Assembly (NCBI RefSeq): GCF_000247815.1
Contig: NC_021686.1
Location: 8,121,512-8,185,511, forward strand
From: Ficedula albicollis
Lineage: Eukaryota; Chordata; Aves; Passeriformes; Muscicapidae
Reading direction: 5' to 3'
Length of the DNA stretch: 64,000 nt
Each line of letters begins with the position of its first letter. The first letter of the stretch is position 1. Of this stretch, positions 1 through 11,491 are shown one piece after another. The notes beneath the pieces were generated by a model that was not told where the DNA came from, did not search any database, and saw only the letters and a list, made by a program, of their open reading frames with translations. The position numbers and the translations under genes were made by a program.

Positions 1-277
1 AAGGAGAGCCCTGGCAGGGGCTGGCCACGTGCAGCAATGTCACCTTGAGCAGCCACCNNNNNNNNNNNNNNNNNNNNNNCCCCCCAGCCGTGGGGCAGCC
101 CCAGGGGATCAAACACAGCAGCACAGGGGCACTGGGGATGTGTAAAACACGTGGCACCGATGGGATGGAGAGGGGAATTTGGCTTTTCAGCTGCTGGGGA
201 CTGGGGAGCACCCCTGTGTGAAGGAGAGCCCTGGCAGGGGCTGGCCACGTGCAGCAATGTCACCTTGAGCAGCCACC
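1..277. repeat. 57-bp exact direct repeat flanking the N gap
   Basis: Positions 1-57 are identical to 221-277 (both start AAGGAGAGCCCTGG and end GAGCAGCCACC). The first copy stops at the gap, and the second continues into unique intron sequence. This is either a real tandem duplication with a period of about 220 bp or a false duplication at a contig join. Confidence 0.95.
58..79. other. Assembly gap (22 N)
   Basis: Twenty-two N bases, followed by a short C run. The 57 bases before the gap recur exactly at 221-277, so the gap probably splits or duplicates a local repeat. Confidence 0.98.
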
Positions 278-527
278 ACCACGGCAGGCAGCCCGTGACA
301 GGCACGGCAGCGCCGGCCTCGGCTGCAGCTGCCTCCTAAATATATCAGTGTGCTTCTGGGAGGAAGAATATTAAAGAGATGGGCTCTTGAAACAGCCACA
401 GCCAGCTGAGCTCAGAAAGTAGGAGCTGAGCTCTCCTCGTTCGGGTGGGAAAGGAGAGCTGGTGCTCCAGGGGAAGCAGTGCTGTGACTAAAGCAGGCAG
501 ATGGATGGGCTGCCCACGGGCAGGAGG

Positions 528-2990
528 GATGGGCACAGAGAGCTGTGAGTGCCACCAAAGGATGGGCACAGAGAGCTGTGAGTGTCACCAAAGGATGGGC
601 ACTGAGAGCCGTGAGTGTCCCCAAAGGATGGGCACAGAGAGCTGTGAGTGTCACCAAAGGATGGGCACTGAGAGCCGTGAGTGTCCCCAAAGGATGGGCA
701 CAGAGAGCTGTGAGTGTCACCAAAGGATGGGCACTGAGAGCCGTGAGTGTCCCCAAAGGATGGGCACAGAGAGCTGTGAGTGTCACCAAAGGATGGGCAC
801 TGAGAGCCGTGAGTGTCCCCAAAGGATGGGCACAGAGAGCTGTGAGTGTCACCAAAGGATGGGCACTGAGAGCCGTGAGTGTCCCCAAAGGATGGGCACA
901 GAGAGCTGTGAGTGTCACCAAAGGATGGGCACTGAGAGCCGTGAGTGTCCCCAAAGGATGGGCACAGAGAGCTGTGAGTGTCACCAAAGGATGGGCACTG
1001 AGAGCCGTGAGTGTCCCCAAAGGATGGGCACAGAGAGCTGTGAGTGTCACCAAAGGATGGGCACTGAGAGCCGTGAGTGTCCCCAAAGGATGGGCACAGA
1101 GAGCTGTGAGTGTCACCAAAGGATGGGCACTGAGAGCCGTGAGTGTCCCCAAAGGATGGGCACAGAGAGCTGTGAGTGTCACCAAAGGATGGGCACTGAG
1201 AGCCGTGAGTGTCCCCAAAGGATGGGCACAGAGAGCTGTGAGTGTCACCAAAGGATGGGCACTGAGAGCCGTGAGTGTCCCCAAAGGATGGGCACAGAGA
1301 GCTGTGAGTGTCACCAAAGGATGGGCACTGAGAGCCGTGAGTGTCCCCAAAGGATGGGCACAGAGAGCTGTGAGTGTCACCAAAGGATGGGCACTGAGAG
1401 CCGTGAGTGTCCCCAAAGGATGGGCACAGAGAGCTGTGAGTGTCACCAAAGGATGGGCACTGAGAGCCGTGAGTGTCCCCAAAGGATGGGCACAGAGAGC
1501 TGTGAGTGTCACCAAAGGATGGGCACTGAGAGCCGTGAGTGTCCCCAAAGGATGGGCACAGAGAGCTGTGAGTGTCACCAAAGGATGGGCACTGAGAGCC
1601 GTGAGTGTCCCCAAAGGATGGGCACAGAGAGCTGTGAGTGTCACCAAAGGATGGGCACTGAGAGCCGTGAGTGTCCCCAAAGGATGGGCACAGAGAGCTG
1701 TGAGTGTCACCAAAGGATGGGCACTGAGAGCCGTGAGTGTCCCCAAAGGATGGGCACAGAGAGCTGTGAGTGTCACCAAAGGATGGGCACTGAGAGCCGT
1801 GAGTGTCCCCAAAGGATGGGCACAGAGAGCTGTGAGTGTCACCAAAGGATGGGCACTGAGAGCCGTGAGTGTCCCCAAAGGATGGGCACAGAGAGCTGTG
1901 AGTGTCACCAAAGGATGGGCACTGAGAGCCGTGAGTGTCCCCAAAGGATGGGCACAGAGAGCTGTGAGTGTCACCAAAGGATGGGCACTGAGAGCCGTGA
2001 GTGTCCCCAAAGGATGGGCACAGAGAGCTGTGAGTGTCACCAAAGGATGGGCACTGAGAGCCGTGAGTGTCCCCAAAGGATGGGCACAGAGAGCTGTGAG
2101 TGTCACCAAAGGATGGGCACTGAGAGCCGTGAGTGTCCCCAAAGGATGGGCACAGAGAGCTGTGAGTGTCACCAAAGGATGGGCACTGAGAGCCGTGAGT
2201 GTCCCCAAAGGATGGGCACAGAGAGCTGTGAGTGTCACCAAAGGATGGGCACTGAGAGCCGTGAGTGTCCCCAAAGGATGGGCACAGAGAGCTGTGAGTG
2301 TCACCAAAGGATGGGCACTGAGAGCCGTGAGTGTCCCCAAAGGATGGGCACAGAGAGCTGTGAGTGTCACCAAAGGATGGGCACTGAGAGCCGTGAGTGT
2401 CCCCAAAGGATGGGCACAGAGAGCTGTGAGTGTCACCAAAGGATGGGCACTGAGAGCCGTGAGTGTCCCCAAAGGATGGGCACAGAGAGCTGTGAGTGTC
2501 ACCAAAGGATGGGCACTGAGAGCCGTGAGTGTCCCCAAAGGATGGGCACAGAGAGCTGTGAGTGTCACCAAAGGATGGGCACTGAGAGCCGTGAGTGTCC
2601 CCAAAGGATGGGCACAGAGAGCTGTGAGTGTCACCAAAGGATGGGCACTGAGAGCCGTGAGTGTCCCCAAAGGATGGGCACAGAGAGCTGTGAGTGTCAC
2701 CAAAGGATGGGCACTGAGAGCCGTGAGTGTCCCCAAAGGATGGGCACAGAGAGCTGTGAGTGTCACCAAAGGATGGGCACTGAGAGCCGTGAGTGTCCCC
2801 AAAGGATGGGCACAGAGAGCTGTGAGTGTCACCAAAGGATGGGCACTGAGAGCCGTGAGTGTCCCCAAAGGATGGGCACAGAGAGCTGTGAGTGTCACCA
2901 AAGGATGGGCACTGAGAGCCGTGAGTGCCACCAAAGGATGGGTACTGAGAGCTGTGAGTGCCACGAGGGATGGGCACTGAGAGCTGGCCT
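528..2990. repeat. 33-bp minisatellite with 66-bp higher-order unit (intron 10)
   Basis: About 74 tandem 33-bp monomers. Two forms alternate strictly: one reads ATGGGCACAGAGAGCTGTGA and ends CACCAAAGG, the other ATGGGCACTGAGAGCCGTGA and ends CCCCAAAGG, giving a 66-bp dimer repeated about 37 times with almost no divergence. The outermost monomers are degenerate. Because 33 is a multiple of 3 and the unit lacks stops in several frames, reading frames of 800-950 codons exist on both strands. They are not genes. Confidence 0.95.
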
Positions 2991-3217
2991 GGCTCCTGGC
3001 AGTGCCACCAAGGATGGCCTCTGGCCAAGTCTGGATGATCCAAACTCGCAGAGCAGCAGCACAGCACAGAGATGGGAATGCCCTGCAGAGCCTGGCACGG
3101 AGCTGGTGACGCTCCCCCTGCCCTGGGGTGACACTCCCAGGGCTCCTTTCAGTGCCCTGCTCCATCCCCTGCCCGACAAGAGGGGCACCAGCCGCGCTCC
3201 CCATCCACACCTCACTG

Positions 3218-3432
3218 GGTACCAGGGAGAAGTCCTTCCCTGGGAGGGTGGGCTAGTCTTGGCACAGGGTGCCCAGAGCTGCTGTGGCTGCCCCTGGATC
3301 CCTGCAAGTGTTTAAAGCCAGGCTGGACAGGGCTTGGAGCACCTGGGCGAGTGGAAATAGTCCCTGCCCATGGATACCTTCAAGGTCCCTTCCAACCCAA
3401 ACCATTCTATCATCTCAATGATTCTGTGATGT
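3218..3432 (+). mobile_element. CR1 LINE 3'-end fragment
   Basis: Reads GGGAGGGTGGGCT, then GGGTGCCCAGAGCTGCTGTG, CCCCTGGATCCCTG and finally CCTTCCAACCCAAACCATTC with a short ATTCT-type tail. This is the typical 3' terminus of avian CR1 elements in sense orientation. It is 5'-truncated, as is usual for the family, and has no coding capacity. Confidence 0.85.
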
Positions 3433-4479
3433 ATCACCTCAGTGTGGCTGTGGCTGCTGTGCCCCAGAGGTCACAGCCATGGCAGGGCTCACCTGGGGAC
3501 TCCCAGGGACACCCAGCTCACCCTATCCCAGAGACCTGGGACCTTTCAGAGCTCCCCAGATCCCCCAGCACAGGCACCTCTCACCCTCCAGCCCCAGGCA
3601 GGAGCTCTGTCCTTGCTCATCTCCCCTTTTTCTTTAAAGCACAGATTTAGGGCTTTTCCGTCTCCCGAAGCCGCTGAGCCAACAGCCCTGGTGGAGAATT
3701 GTGCTCTGGACTGTGCTCCCAGAAATCAAGGTGCTTTGTGCCAGCCTTTGATAATACACCCTGCTATACATTTTGATTACATTACAAATACGATTACTAT
3801 TAAGCTACTACAGGTCTGCCAGGAATAATCCGGCGGTGACTCACTCCAGATGCCAGGGAGATGCTGTGTGAAAGAGCTGCTCCTGCCACATCCTGATTGC
3901 TGTGCTGCAAAGCCGGGCCACAGGCTTTAAATACACTCAATGTGTTTGGTAAATGAAATTTCTGGGATAATATTAAAATGTAATCCTCCTGGAAAGCATT
4001 GTTATGGTTCTAAAGGGCTCTGCTGATTCCCACTGACGTGCACCTGGACATTCTCATTCACAGGCCGCTCGAGGGCCAGGCAGGGATTGTGTTAAAGGTC
4101 CCCTGTCCCCCTCTCCACTCCTGACTCACACAAACCCAATCATGCACCCATGGAAAAGTGGATTTCCTGCACTTTGGATTAGGTTTCTCCCTTTGCTCAG
4201 GGCTTTGATCAGAGGAATGAGTTCTGGGGAAAAGTGCAGCACTTTGCTCTTGAAGCACAAGGGATGTTGTGGGCTGGGAAATCACCTCTAATGCCACCAG
4301 CAGCTCCCTGCTGAGCACATCTCAGGCTGCAGCTCTGGTGCATTACACTTCATGTCACACACTCACATTTTGGTCCTGGAGGCACTTTTGCCAGTGAACT
4401 GGAGAAGGTGTGAGGCTGCCAAGGCAGAGAATACACAATTGCTTTGGCCAGGCAGTGATGTACAGAGAAAACAAAATCC
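3433..4479. other. Intron 10 sequence without recognised gene
   Basis: No exon or known repeat is recognised. The stretch 3640-4010 is AT-richer than its surroundings and free of simple repeats. It might be conserved noncoding DNA, but this cannot be judged from one sequence. Confidence 0.5.
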
Positions 4480-5190
<711 letters not shown>

Positions 5191-5914
5191 GCATTCCCCA
5201 TTTCTGTGCCAGGGCAGCAGACACAGCTGCCTCACGGTGTCTGCACCTCTGCCCTCCCTTGTGGCTCTGGCCAAATGGAGCTGGTTTGGTTCACTGCCTC
5301 CATTTCTCACCATTTTACACAAGCTGAGCTTTACAAGGCACCACGCACAGGTGCTAAAACAAGAGCTCGTTTTTAGGTGATAAAAGCAGAAGGGCTTTGG
5401 TTGCTCAAAATTGGTGGAAAAGAAGTAACCATTACAGGAACTTGTTTTGAGGGAAAATTAAACCTGTTACCTGAGCGTAAGAACGTTATATACAATATCA
5501 TTTATATACTGACCTGCCTTGCCATCCACAGCCCTGTCAGAGGAAAGTTAACTAAAGCAGGAGCCCCTGAGCCTGGCATCCTTCTGCCCTGGAGGGACCT
5601 TGCTGAGGACGTGGCTCCCACCCCACTCTGCAGTGCAGAGCTTGGCTGGGGTACCCCAAAAATGCAAAAACTGCTCAAGGCCATCCATGGCTGTGAATGG
5701 GTCATGAAGCAGCTTCCAGTGACAGGGCAGCCCTGAGCTGAGCCAGCCCTGCTCCTGGGGTGGGAAAGGCAAGAGGAGGTTCCAGCTGCTGAGATCCAGC
5801 TGGGGAACACGCAGGGAATGGCCAGGAGTGAAGAGTGTGCCCAGGAGGGCAGGCTGGAAACCTCACTGCTGCACTCCTGAGGCACATCTGGGCTGGATTC
5901 CCCTCTCCTGTGTT

Positions 5915-6125
5915 CCAGAATCCCAGAATCCTTTCGGTTGGAAAAGATCTCCAAGATGATTATGTCCAACCTGTGCCAAATCTCCACCTTGTCCCCAGCC
6001 CTGTGAGTGCCACATCCAGCCCTTCCTTGGATACCTCCGGAGATGGGGACTCCAAACCTCCTTGGGCAGCCCTTTCCAGTGCCTGACCACCTTTTCCAGG
6101 AAGAAATTCCTCCTGATGTCTGAAG
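5915..6125 (-). mobile_element. CR1 LINE fragment
   Basis: Antisense CR1: AGAATCCTTTCGGTTGGAAA, AGATCTCCAAGATGATTATG, TCCTTGGATACCTCCGGAGA, GGGCAGCCCTTTCCAGTGCC and AGGAAGAAATTCCTCCTGAT. The tract is about 210 bp. Confidence 0.85.
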
Positions 6126-8110
6126 GTGTTCAGATCCCAAAGATGCAAACAGCCTCCAGCCCAGAGCCCAGGATGGGGATGGGTGACAGGGGAGCAGGGA
6201 CCCCCAGGCTCACCATGCACTGCCCTCCTGCCACATTTCACACCCAGAGCAGAGCACTGCACAGCTTGAAGGTCATCACAGCCCAGCAGAACTCCCCCAA
6301 TTCACTGGAACCCAGACCTGCAGCGGCCAAAGACTCCGCCCTGCTCAGCAAAATAACACAAACCCCCAAAAGCCTGGCAGCTCCAGAGCACGACAGATTG
6401 ATTAGCTGCAAAAACATGAGCAAGCCACCTAATTCCACTTTCCTTTATTTATAATACAGCAAAGCAAACCCGGGGTGGGCTGTGCCAAGGGCTGCCTCCC
6501 CCCACAGGAGCATCTCCCTGCCTGTGCCAGCCCCGTGCAGCTGCCACCAGCCACCGTCCTGGGCAGCCCATGGGGACCCCAGGGTGCCAGGGGCATCTGT
6601 GTCCCGGGGCTGAACATGCCCAGCCAGGACCACACACCCCCAGGCCTCTCTTTTCCAAGGCAGATCCATTTTCCACCCCCCAAACCCGGCTGCCTGGCTC
6701 GGGGGATCTCCATCTGCCAGCGCACTCGCTGGGAAGCAGATTGCATTCTTTTTTAACTTTTTATTGGTGCAGGAAAAAGAAGCTGATATTTAACTTGATT
6801 TATTCCTGTAATATAGAGTGTTTGTTTGGGAATGCTCCAGCGTAAGAACTGGAGATATTCTGAACACAGAGAAAGCAAGTTTGTCAAACTCTACCAAGGC
6901 CAGCACGTTGGTGCTCCCGACCCTGGAGAGCTGAGGGTGGAGAGAGCCAAATACTGAGCAGTAGATCTGAGGTCCTGATGCCAAAGGGTTAATGGAGACA
7001 GACAGAGGCTCACTAAAACAGGGTGACTGTAGTCCAGGAGCTCTGGGACTGGCAGGAGGGAGGCTGGCAGCAGGCAGCCAGGCACAGGAGCAGGTGCCAG
7101 CCCTGGAGAGGGAAGGACACGGTGCCAGCCTTGGAGAGGGAACGGCAATGTCATGGACACAACCAGCAGCTGGGCACACCAGGGGCTGGGGAGCCGGGCT
7201 GTTCTCCTGCCCCAGGCACCTCTGCCGGGCTCCTGGGGAACATCTGGCACCTCTGCAGGCACAGGGGGCGGGGACAGTGGCACCTGGGTGTCCCCATGGC
7301 AGCAGGGATGCCTGGGGAAGCGCAGGCACACGTGAGGGCGAGGCTGCATCCACCCGGAGAAACCAACGTGCTGTTTTAATTAGCGCTAATTAGCATATTT
7401 ATAACATTCTGTTCCAGGGAACAGTTTCTGTCACACATTCCCTTACATAAGCCAGAGCCGACTGAGGAGTTTGCTGTTTCTCAAATGGAAGGGAAGAAGG
7501 CGGAGGGGACACGGCACAGCCGTGGCGCCTCCAGATGCCAGGCGCTGGGCTCGGGAGGGATGGGGAGCTGGGAGGGAGGGGACAGGGGACACTTCTGAGC
7601 GACAGCAGCACGGGCTCTCCTGCAGCCCAGGATGCCAACCTGGGGCACCACTGAGCTCAGGGTTGATGCTCTGAGGGCTGGGGATTGTCAGGACCTCCCG
7701 TTCCCTGCCTGGCACAAATGCTGCCATGGATCCACCTCGGGAGAGGGAGCAACATCCACAGAGGAGCTGGGACCTCCCAAAGCTCCAATGGCAGCAGAAG
7801 GCTGGGAGGGAAGGGAGGCTCCTGCTGCAGCCCTGTGCTCATCCCTGCACACCCTCCTCATCTCCACTGCCTGCCGAGGAATAAGCCTGCAGGCATAGCA
7901 ATATTCCCTGCAATTAAGGCAATTCACTAATGAGAGTGGAGCCATCACAGCAGCAAACACTGCACCCACCTCCTGCAGAGCCCCAGCGTGCCCTGGAGCA
8001 CTGGGATCCCGAATGGACACCAAGAGAATTGGCGAGACCCCAAGAAAAATGAAGGCTCCAAGTCACATAATTACCAGGAGAATGAAATTCTGTTACTGCT
8101 CACAGTAACT
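6126..8110. other. Intron 9 sequence without recognised gene
   Basis: No exon is recognised. Two AT-rich islands (6740-6850 and 7370-7450) stand out in GC-rich surroundings. The second contains a perfect 16-bp palindrome. A short imperfect duplication (GTGCCAGCCCTGGAGAGGGA and its near copy) lies at about 7095-7140. Confidence 0.5.
7377..7392. promoter_or_regulatory. Perfect palindrome with two TAATTA cores
   Basis: TAATTAGCGCTAATTA equals its own reverse complement. TAATTA is the core recognised by many homeodomain proteins, and two inverted cores around GCGC could bind a dimer. It lies in PRKCB intron 9 inside an AT-rich island. Regulatory function is inference only. Confidence 0.4.
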
Positions 8111-8282
8111 CTGGGAAGTTAATTAAAATGTTCCCATATATTTGTAATGATTAGAGAAGAAGAACCAACAGCCCAACCAAATGAAAAAGAGCTACCGGTC
8201 TGGGAAGTTAATTAAAATGTTCCCATATATTTGTAATGATTAGAGAAGAAGAACCAACAGCCCAACCAAATGAAAAAGAGCT
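8111..8282. repeat. 89-bp tandem duplication next to the exon 9 donor
   Basis: An 83-bp unit beginning CTGGGAAGTTAATTAAAATG and ending AATGAAAAAGAGCT occurs at 8111-8193 and, with no obvious mismatch, at 8200-8282. The period is 89 bp. On the transcript strand it lies 90 bp downstream of the exon 9 donor. Confidence 0.95.
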
Positions 8283-8372
8283 TTGAAGACACAGCTCATC
8301 CCCTGCTGCCCAAAAGGATGGATTTTGTGGTGGTCTCATCAGACACCTCTGGTGTTCCAGAGGGACCCTCAC

Positions 8373-8519
8373 CTTCCCAAAGCTTCCTTTCCCCAGCACC
8401 ATCAGGAAGTTGAAATCCGACAGCTTCATCCGGTCCCGGCTGCCGTTGTTGTCCAGTTTGGAAATGGCATTTCTTGTCTTCTCATCTGCAGCCTTGGAGC
8501 CGGTTCCAATCTTGGCTCT
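8373..8519 (-). CDS. PRKCB: PRKCB exon 9: V3 hinge and kinase glycine loop
   Basis: The 147-bp, 49-codon exon encodes RAKIGTGSKAADEKTRNAIS, then KLDNNGSRDRMKLSDFNFLM and VLGKGSFGK. The first two thirds are V3 hinge, the most divergent part of the isoform. The DEKT and DNNG(S/N)RDRMKL blocks fit PRKCB and not PRKCA, whose hinge is shorter. The kinase domain opens at MKLSDFNFL, with the ATP-binding glycine loop GKGSFG at the 3' end. The acceptor is TTTGCAG/AGAGCC and the donor GGGAAG/GTGAGG. Phases are 0-0. An 89-bp tandem duplication sits 90 bp past the donor in intron 9. Confidence 0.96.
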
Positions 8520-9512
8520 CTGCAAAGGTGGAGATGGGGCAGGGAGGAAGAGAAAGCACAGCTGAGAACAGCAGGGAGAATGGGCATTATAAACCCAGTG
8601 GGTGCTCCCAAAATCCCAGCTCAAAACCCACCCTGAGCTTCGGGAGCCTTTTCCACGGGCGTGATGGGGACAGCCCCAGGAAAGGCACTGGAGAAGTCAC
8701 CAGCCCTGGCACATGGCACTGCTCAGCTGCCTCCCAGTTACCCCTGCCAGAGCAACTGGGAATCACCTCTGCCTGTGCTGCCCCTGTTCCCACACCTGCA
8801 GGACACAGCAGCCTGGGAAAGAGGCCCAAAGAAGCTTTTCTGGGGCAAAAAATGGCTTCTGTCTCTTACCTCACCAGAAAAAGAGGGGGGAATATAAATA
8901 TATACAGGTAAAACATGGGGCTGTTTATCCAGCTCCTCATCCATTACTGCCCTATGGTGCCTCCCACATATTTGAGATATTCTGGAATTGTATCTGAGAC
9001 TGGAGGGAATCACAGAGGAAGCCACCAAGGAGGACCCTCCCAAGCCCCATTTTTAAACCCCAGCCCCCAGCAGTGCCAGCACCTCCTCCCCAGGCCAGGG
9101 CTGTGATGTGCTGATCCTCCTCCTGTAAATCCCTCTCACAATTTATTCCCTTTTAATTTCCAGCAAAGTGTGGCCGTGTGGGGCCTGTGCCGAGCTCAGC
9201 CGAGTGTGAAATTCCATTACTCCGATCCCTGCGGTTCAATCTGCCTGCTGCTGGCAGCCCCCCCAGACAGCCCCCCACGGGCAATCTCCAGCCTTTGCTG
9301 TGCTAATTGCTTCTCTCAAGGTTCTGCAGGCTGCAGAATTCCCCATCCAAGGTCATCTGCAGCACCTGAACAGCTCCTGCACTGCAAACCTAAGGAATGG
9401 TCTCTGGGATTTTCACTCACACACCACTGGTGTGACCACGGCTCTGCCTGGAATGTTCTGGGCTCCAGCACACTCATCCTCACTCCCAGCACCAGCAGGA
9501 GCCATGGCCCTG
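8520..9512. other. Intron 8 sequence without recognised gene
   Basis: Ordinary GC-moderate intron with no exon, RNA gene or clear repeat recognised. It leads into the 33-bp minisatellite. Confidence 0.5.
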
Positions 9513-10280
9513 CTGGGAGGGGATTCCCTGTTTGGGACAGCTCAGCTGGAAGGGGATTCCCTGTCTGGGACACCTCAGCTGGAAGGGGATTCCCTGCTGG
9601 GACACCTCAGCTGGAAGGGGATTCCCTGTTTGGGACACCTCAGCTGGAAGGGGATTCCCTGTTTGGGACACCTCAGCTGGAAGGGGATTCCCTGTTTGGG
9701 ACACCTCAGCTGGAAGGGGATTCCCTGTTTGGGACACCTCAGCTGGAAGGGGATTCCCTGTTTGGGACACCTCAGCTGGAAGGGGATTCCCTGTTTGGGA
9801 CACCTCAGCTGGAAGGGGATTCCCTGTTTGGGACACCTCAGCTGGAAGGGGATTCCCTGTTTGGGACACCTCAGCTGGAAGGGGATTCCCTGTTTGGGAC
9901 ACCTCAGCTGGAAGGGGATTCCCTGTTTGGGACACCTCAGCTGGAAGGGGATTCCCTGTTTGGGACACCTCAGCTGGAAGGGGATTCCCTGTTTGGGACA
10001 CCTCAGCTGGAAGGGGATTCCCTGTTTGGGACACCTCAGCTGGAAGGGGATTCCCTGTTTGGGACACCTCAGCTGGAAGGGGATTCCCTGTTTGGGACAC
10101 CTCAGCTGGAAGGGGATTCCCTGTTTGGGACACCTCAGCTGGAAGGGGATTCCCTGTTTGGGACACCTCAGCTGGAAGGGGATTCCCTGTTTGGGACACC
10201 TCAGCTGGAAGGGGATTCCCTGTTTGGGACACCTCAGCTGGAAGGGGATTCCCTGCTGGGACAGGGATTCCCTGCACAGG
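9513..10280. repeat. 33-bp minisatellite (intron 8)
   Basis: About 22 tandem copies of a 33-bp unit, GCTGGAAGGGGATTCCCTGT plus TTGGGACACCTCA. Inner copies are essentially identical. One early and one late copy are 3 bp shorter (CTGCTGGGACA), and the outer copies diverge. Open frames through it repeat an 11-residue motif and are an artefact of the period being divisible by three. Confidence 0.95.
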
Positions 10281-10887
10281 AACACAGCAAGGTGAGGGAC
10301 AGATGTGCTCTGGCACCTCTGGACAATGTTTTCTGACCTGGAGCCAACTCATCATCCAACTGCCCTAACACCACTGGGACACCATGAAATACAATAAAAA
10401 CCAGTTAATTCTTCATACAGCCAAAAACTGGTTGTATCCAACAGTTGTTAGAACTGTCTTTCCTTGGGTATTCAGGAAAGTTGTGTATAAATAAGATAAA
10501 AAAAGATAAAAAAGAAAGGAGAACAGGAGCTAACTCTGCAGTCTCTGCTACAATTACAGAGTTCATGCTGGGAACCATAAGGGCCACTCTCTTATTTCTT
10601 ATGGCTCATTGCATGTGAGTCTCCAGATGCACCACACTTATTCCCTGGGCTCTGTGGAGACTTCAGCTACACTGAAAAATGGCAAATTTCTGCTAATTCA
10701 GCAGCGTCTGGATCAATCATTCAGCAAGAACTTCCATGGTTTATTAAGTAGTAAATGGACATTTCTGCTTGGAGCCTCCCTGGGCAGCTGGACCCTGGCC
10801 CAGGGAAGGGCTGGCAGGGAAAGTCCCTTGCACAGGGCAGTCAGGCAGTGAGGAAAACCCCTGAGAGTCCAAAAAAAATCAATTCAC
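10281..10887. other. Intron 8 sequence without recognised gene
   Basis: AT-richer intron immediately downstream (transcript sense) of exon 8. A short imperfect AAAAGATAAAAAAGAAAGGA tract is present near 10500. No gene or mobile element is recognised. Confidence 0.5.
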
Positions 10888-10984
10888 CTCAAATTTCTGC
10901 CTCAGTTCCTCGTTTCCTTCCTCTCCCTCGGGAGGCACCGGGACGTTGAAATACTCGCCCTCCTCCTGGCTGAGCAGCTTGAAC
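10888..10984 (-). CDS. PRKCB: PRKCB exon 8: end of C2 and V3 hinge
   Basis: The 97-bp exon encodes FKLLSQEEGEYFNVPVPPEG followed by EEGNEELRQKFE, about residues 275-306. It links the C2 domain to the V3 hinge, the flexible and protease-sensitive connector to the kinase. EEGEYFNVPVPPEG is shared among classical PKCs, and the Glu-Glu-Gly insert is near the beta form (SEANEE in human). The donor is TTTGAG/GTGAAT. The acceptor CTGTCCCTCCAG/GTTCAAG is the last unit of a 500-bp pyrimidine-rich minisatellite, which is unusual (see findings). It enters in phase 2 and leaves in phase 0. Confidence 0.95.
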
Positions 10985-11491
10985 CTGGAGGGACAGAGGG
11001 ACAGGGAGGGACAGGGAGGGACAGAGAGGGACATGGGGGGACAGAGGGACAGGGAGGGACAGGGAGGGACAGGGAGGGACAGGGAGGGACAGAGAGGGAC
11101 ATGGGGGGACAGAGGGACAGGGAGGGACAGGGAGGGACAGGGAGGGACAGGGAGGGACAGAGAGGGACATGGGGGGACAGAGGGACAGGGAGGGACAGGG
11201 AGGGACAGGGAGGGACAGGGAGGGACAGAGAGGGACATGGGGGGACAGAGGGACAGGGAGGGACAGGGAGGGACAGGGAGGGACAGGGAGGGACAGAGAG
11301 GGACATGGGGGGACAGAGGGACAGGGAGGGACAGGGAGGGACAGGGAGGGACAGGGAGGGACAGAGAGGGACATGGGGGGACAGAGGGACAGGGAGGGAC
11401 AGGGAGGGACAGGGAGGGACAGGGAGGGACAGAGAGGGACATGGGGGGACAGAGGGACAGGGAGGGACAGAGTGACAGGGAGGGACAGACA
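10985..11491 (-). repeat. 68-bp purine/pyrimidine minisatellite forming the exon 8 acceptor tract
   Basis: On the plus strand the array is built of GGGACAGGGA-type 10-mers in a 68-bp higher-order unit marked by ACATGGGGGGACAGAG. The marker recurs seven times with a constant 68-bp spacing (T at 11034, 11102, 11170 and so on to 11442). On the PRKCB transcript strand this is a pyrimidine tract of about 500 nt (CTGTCCCTCCCTGTCCCTCC) ending directly in the CAG of the exon 8 acceptor. A partial copy is repeated at 12461-12556 inside the 1044-bp duplication. Confidence 0.95.

Noticed and set aside
528..2990. CRISPR-like array
   Set aside because: The units are contiguous tandem repeats without unique spacers, and the genome is vertebrate.
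445..3315. 956-codon open frame and its counterparts on both strands
   Set aside because: It consists of a 33-bp minisatellite whose period is divisible by three. It has no splice signals, no family similarity and equally long frames in other phases, and it lies inside PRKCB intron 10.
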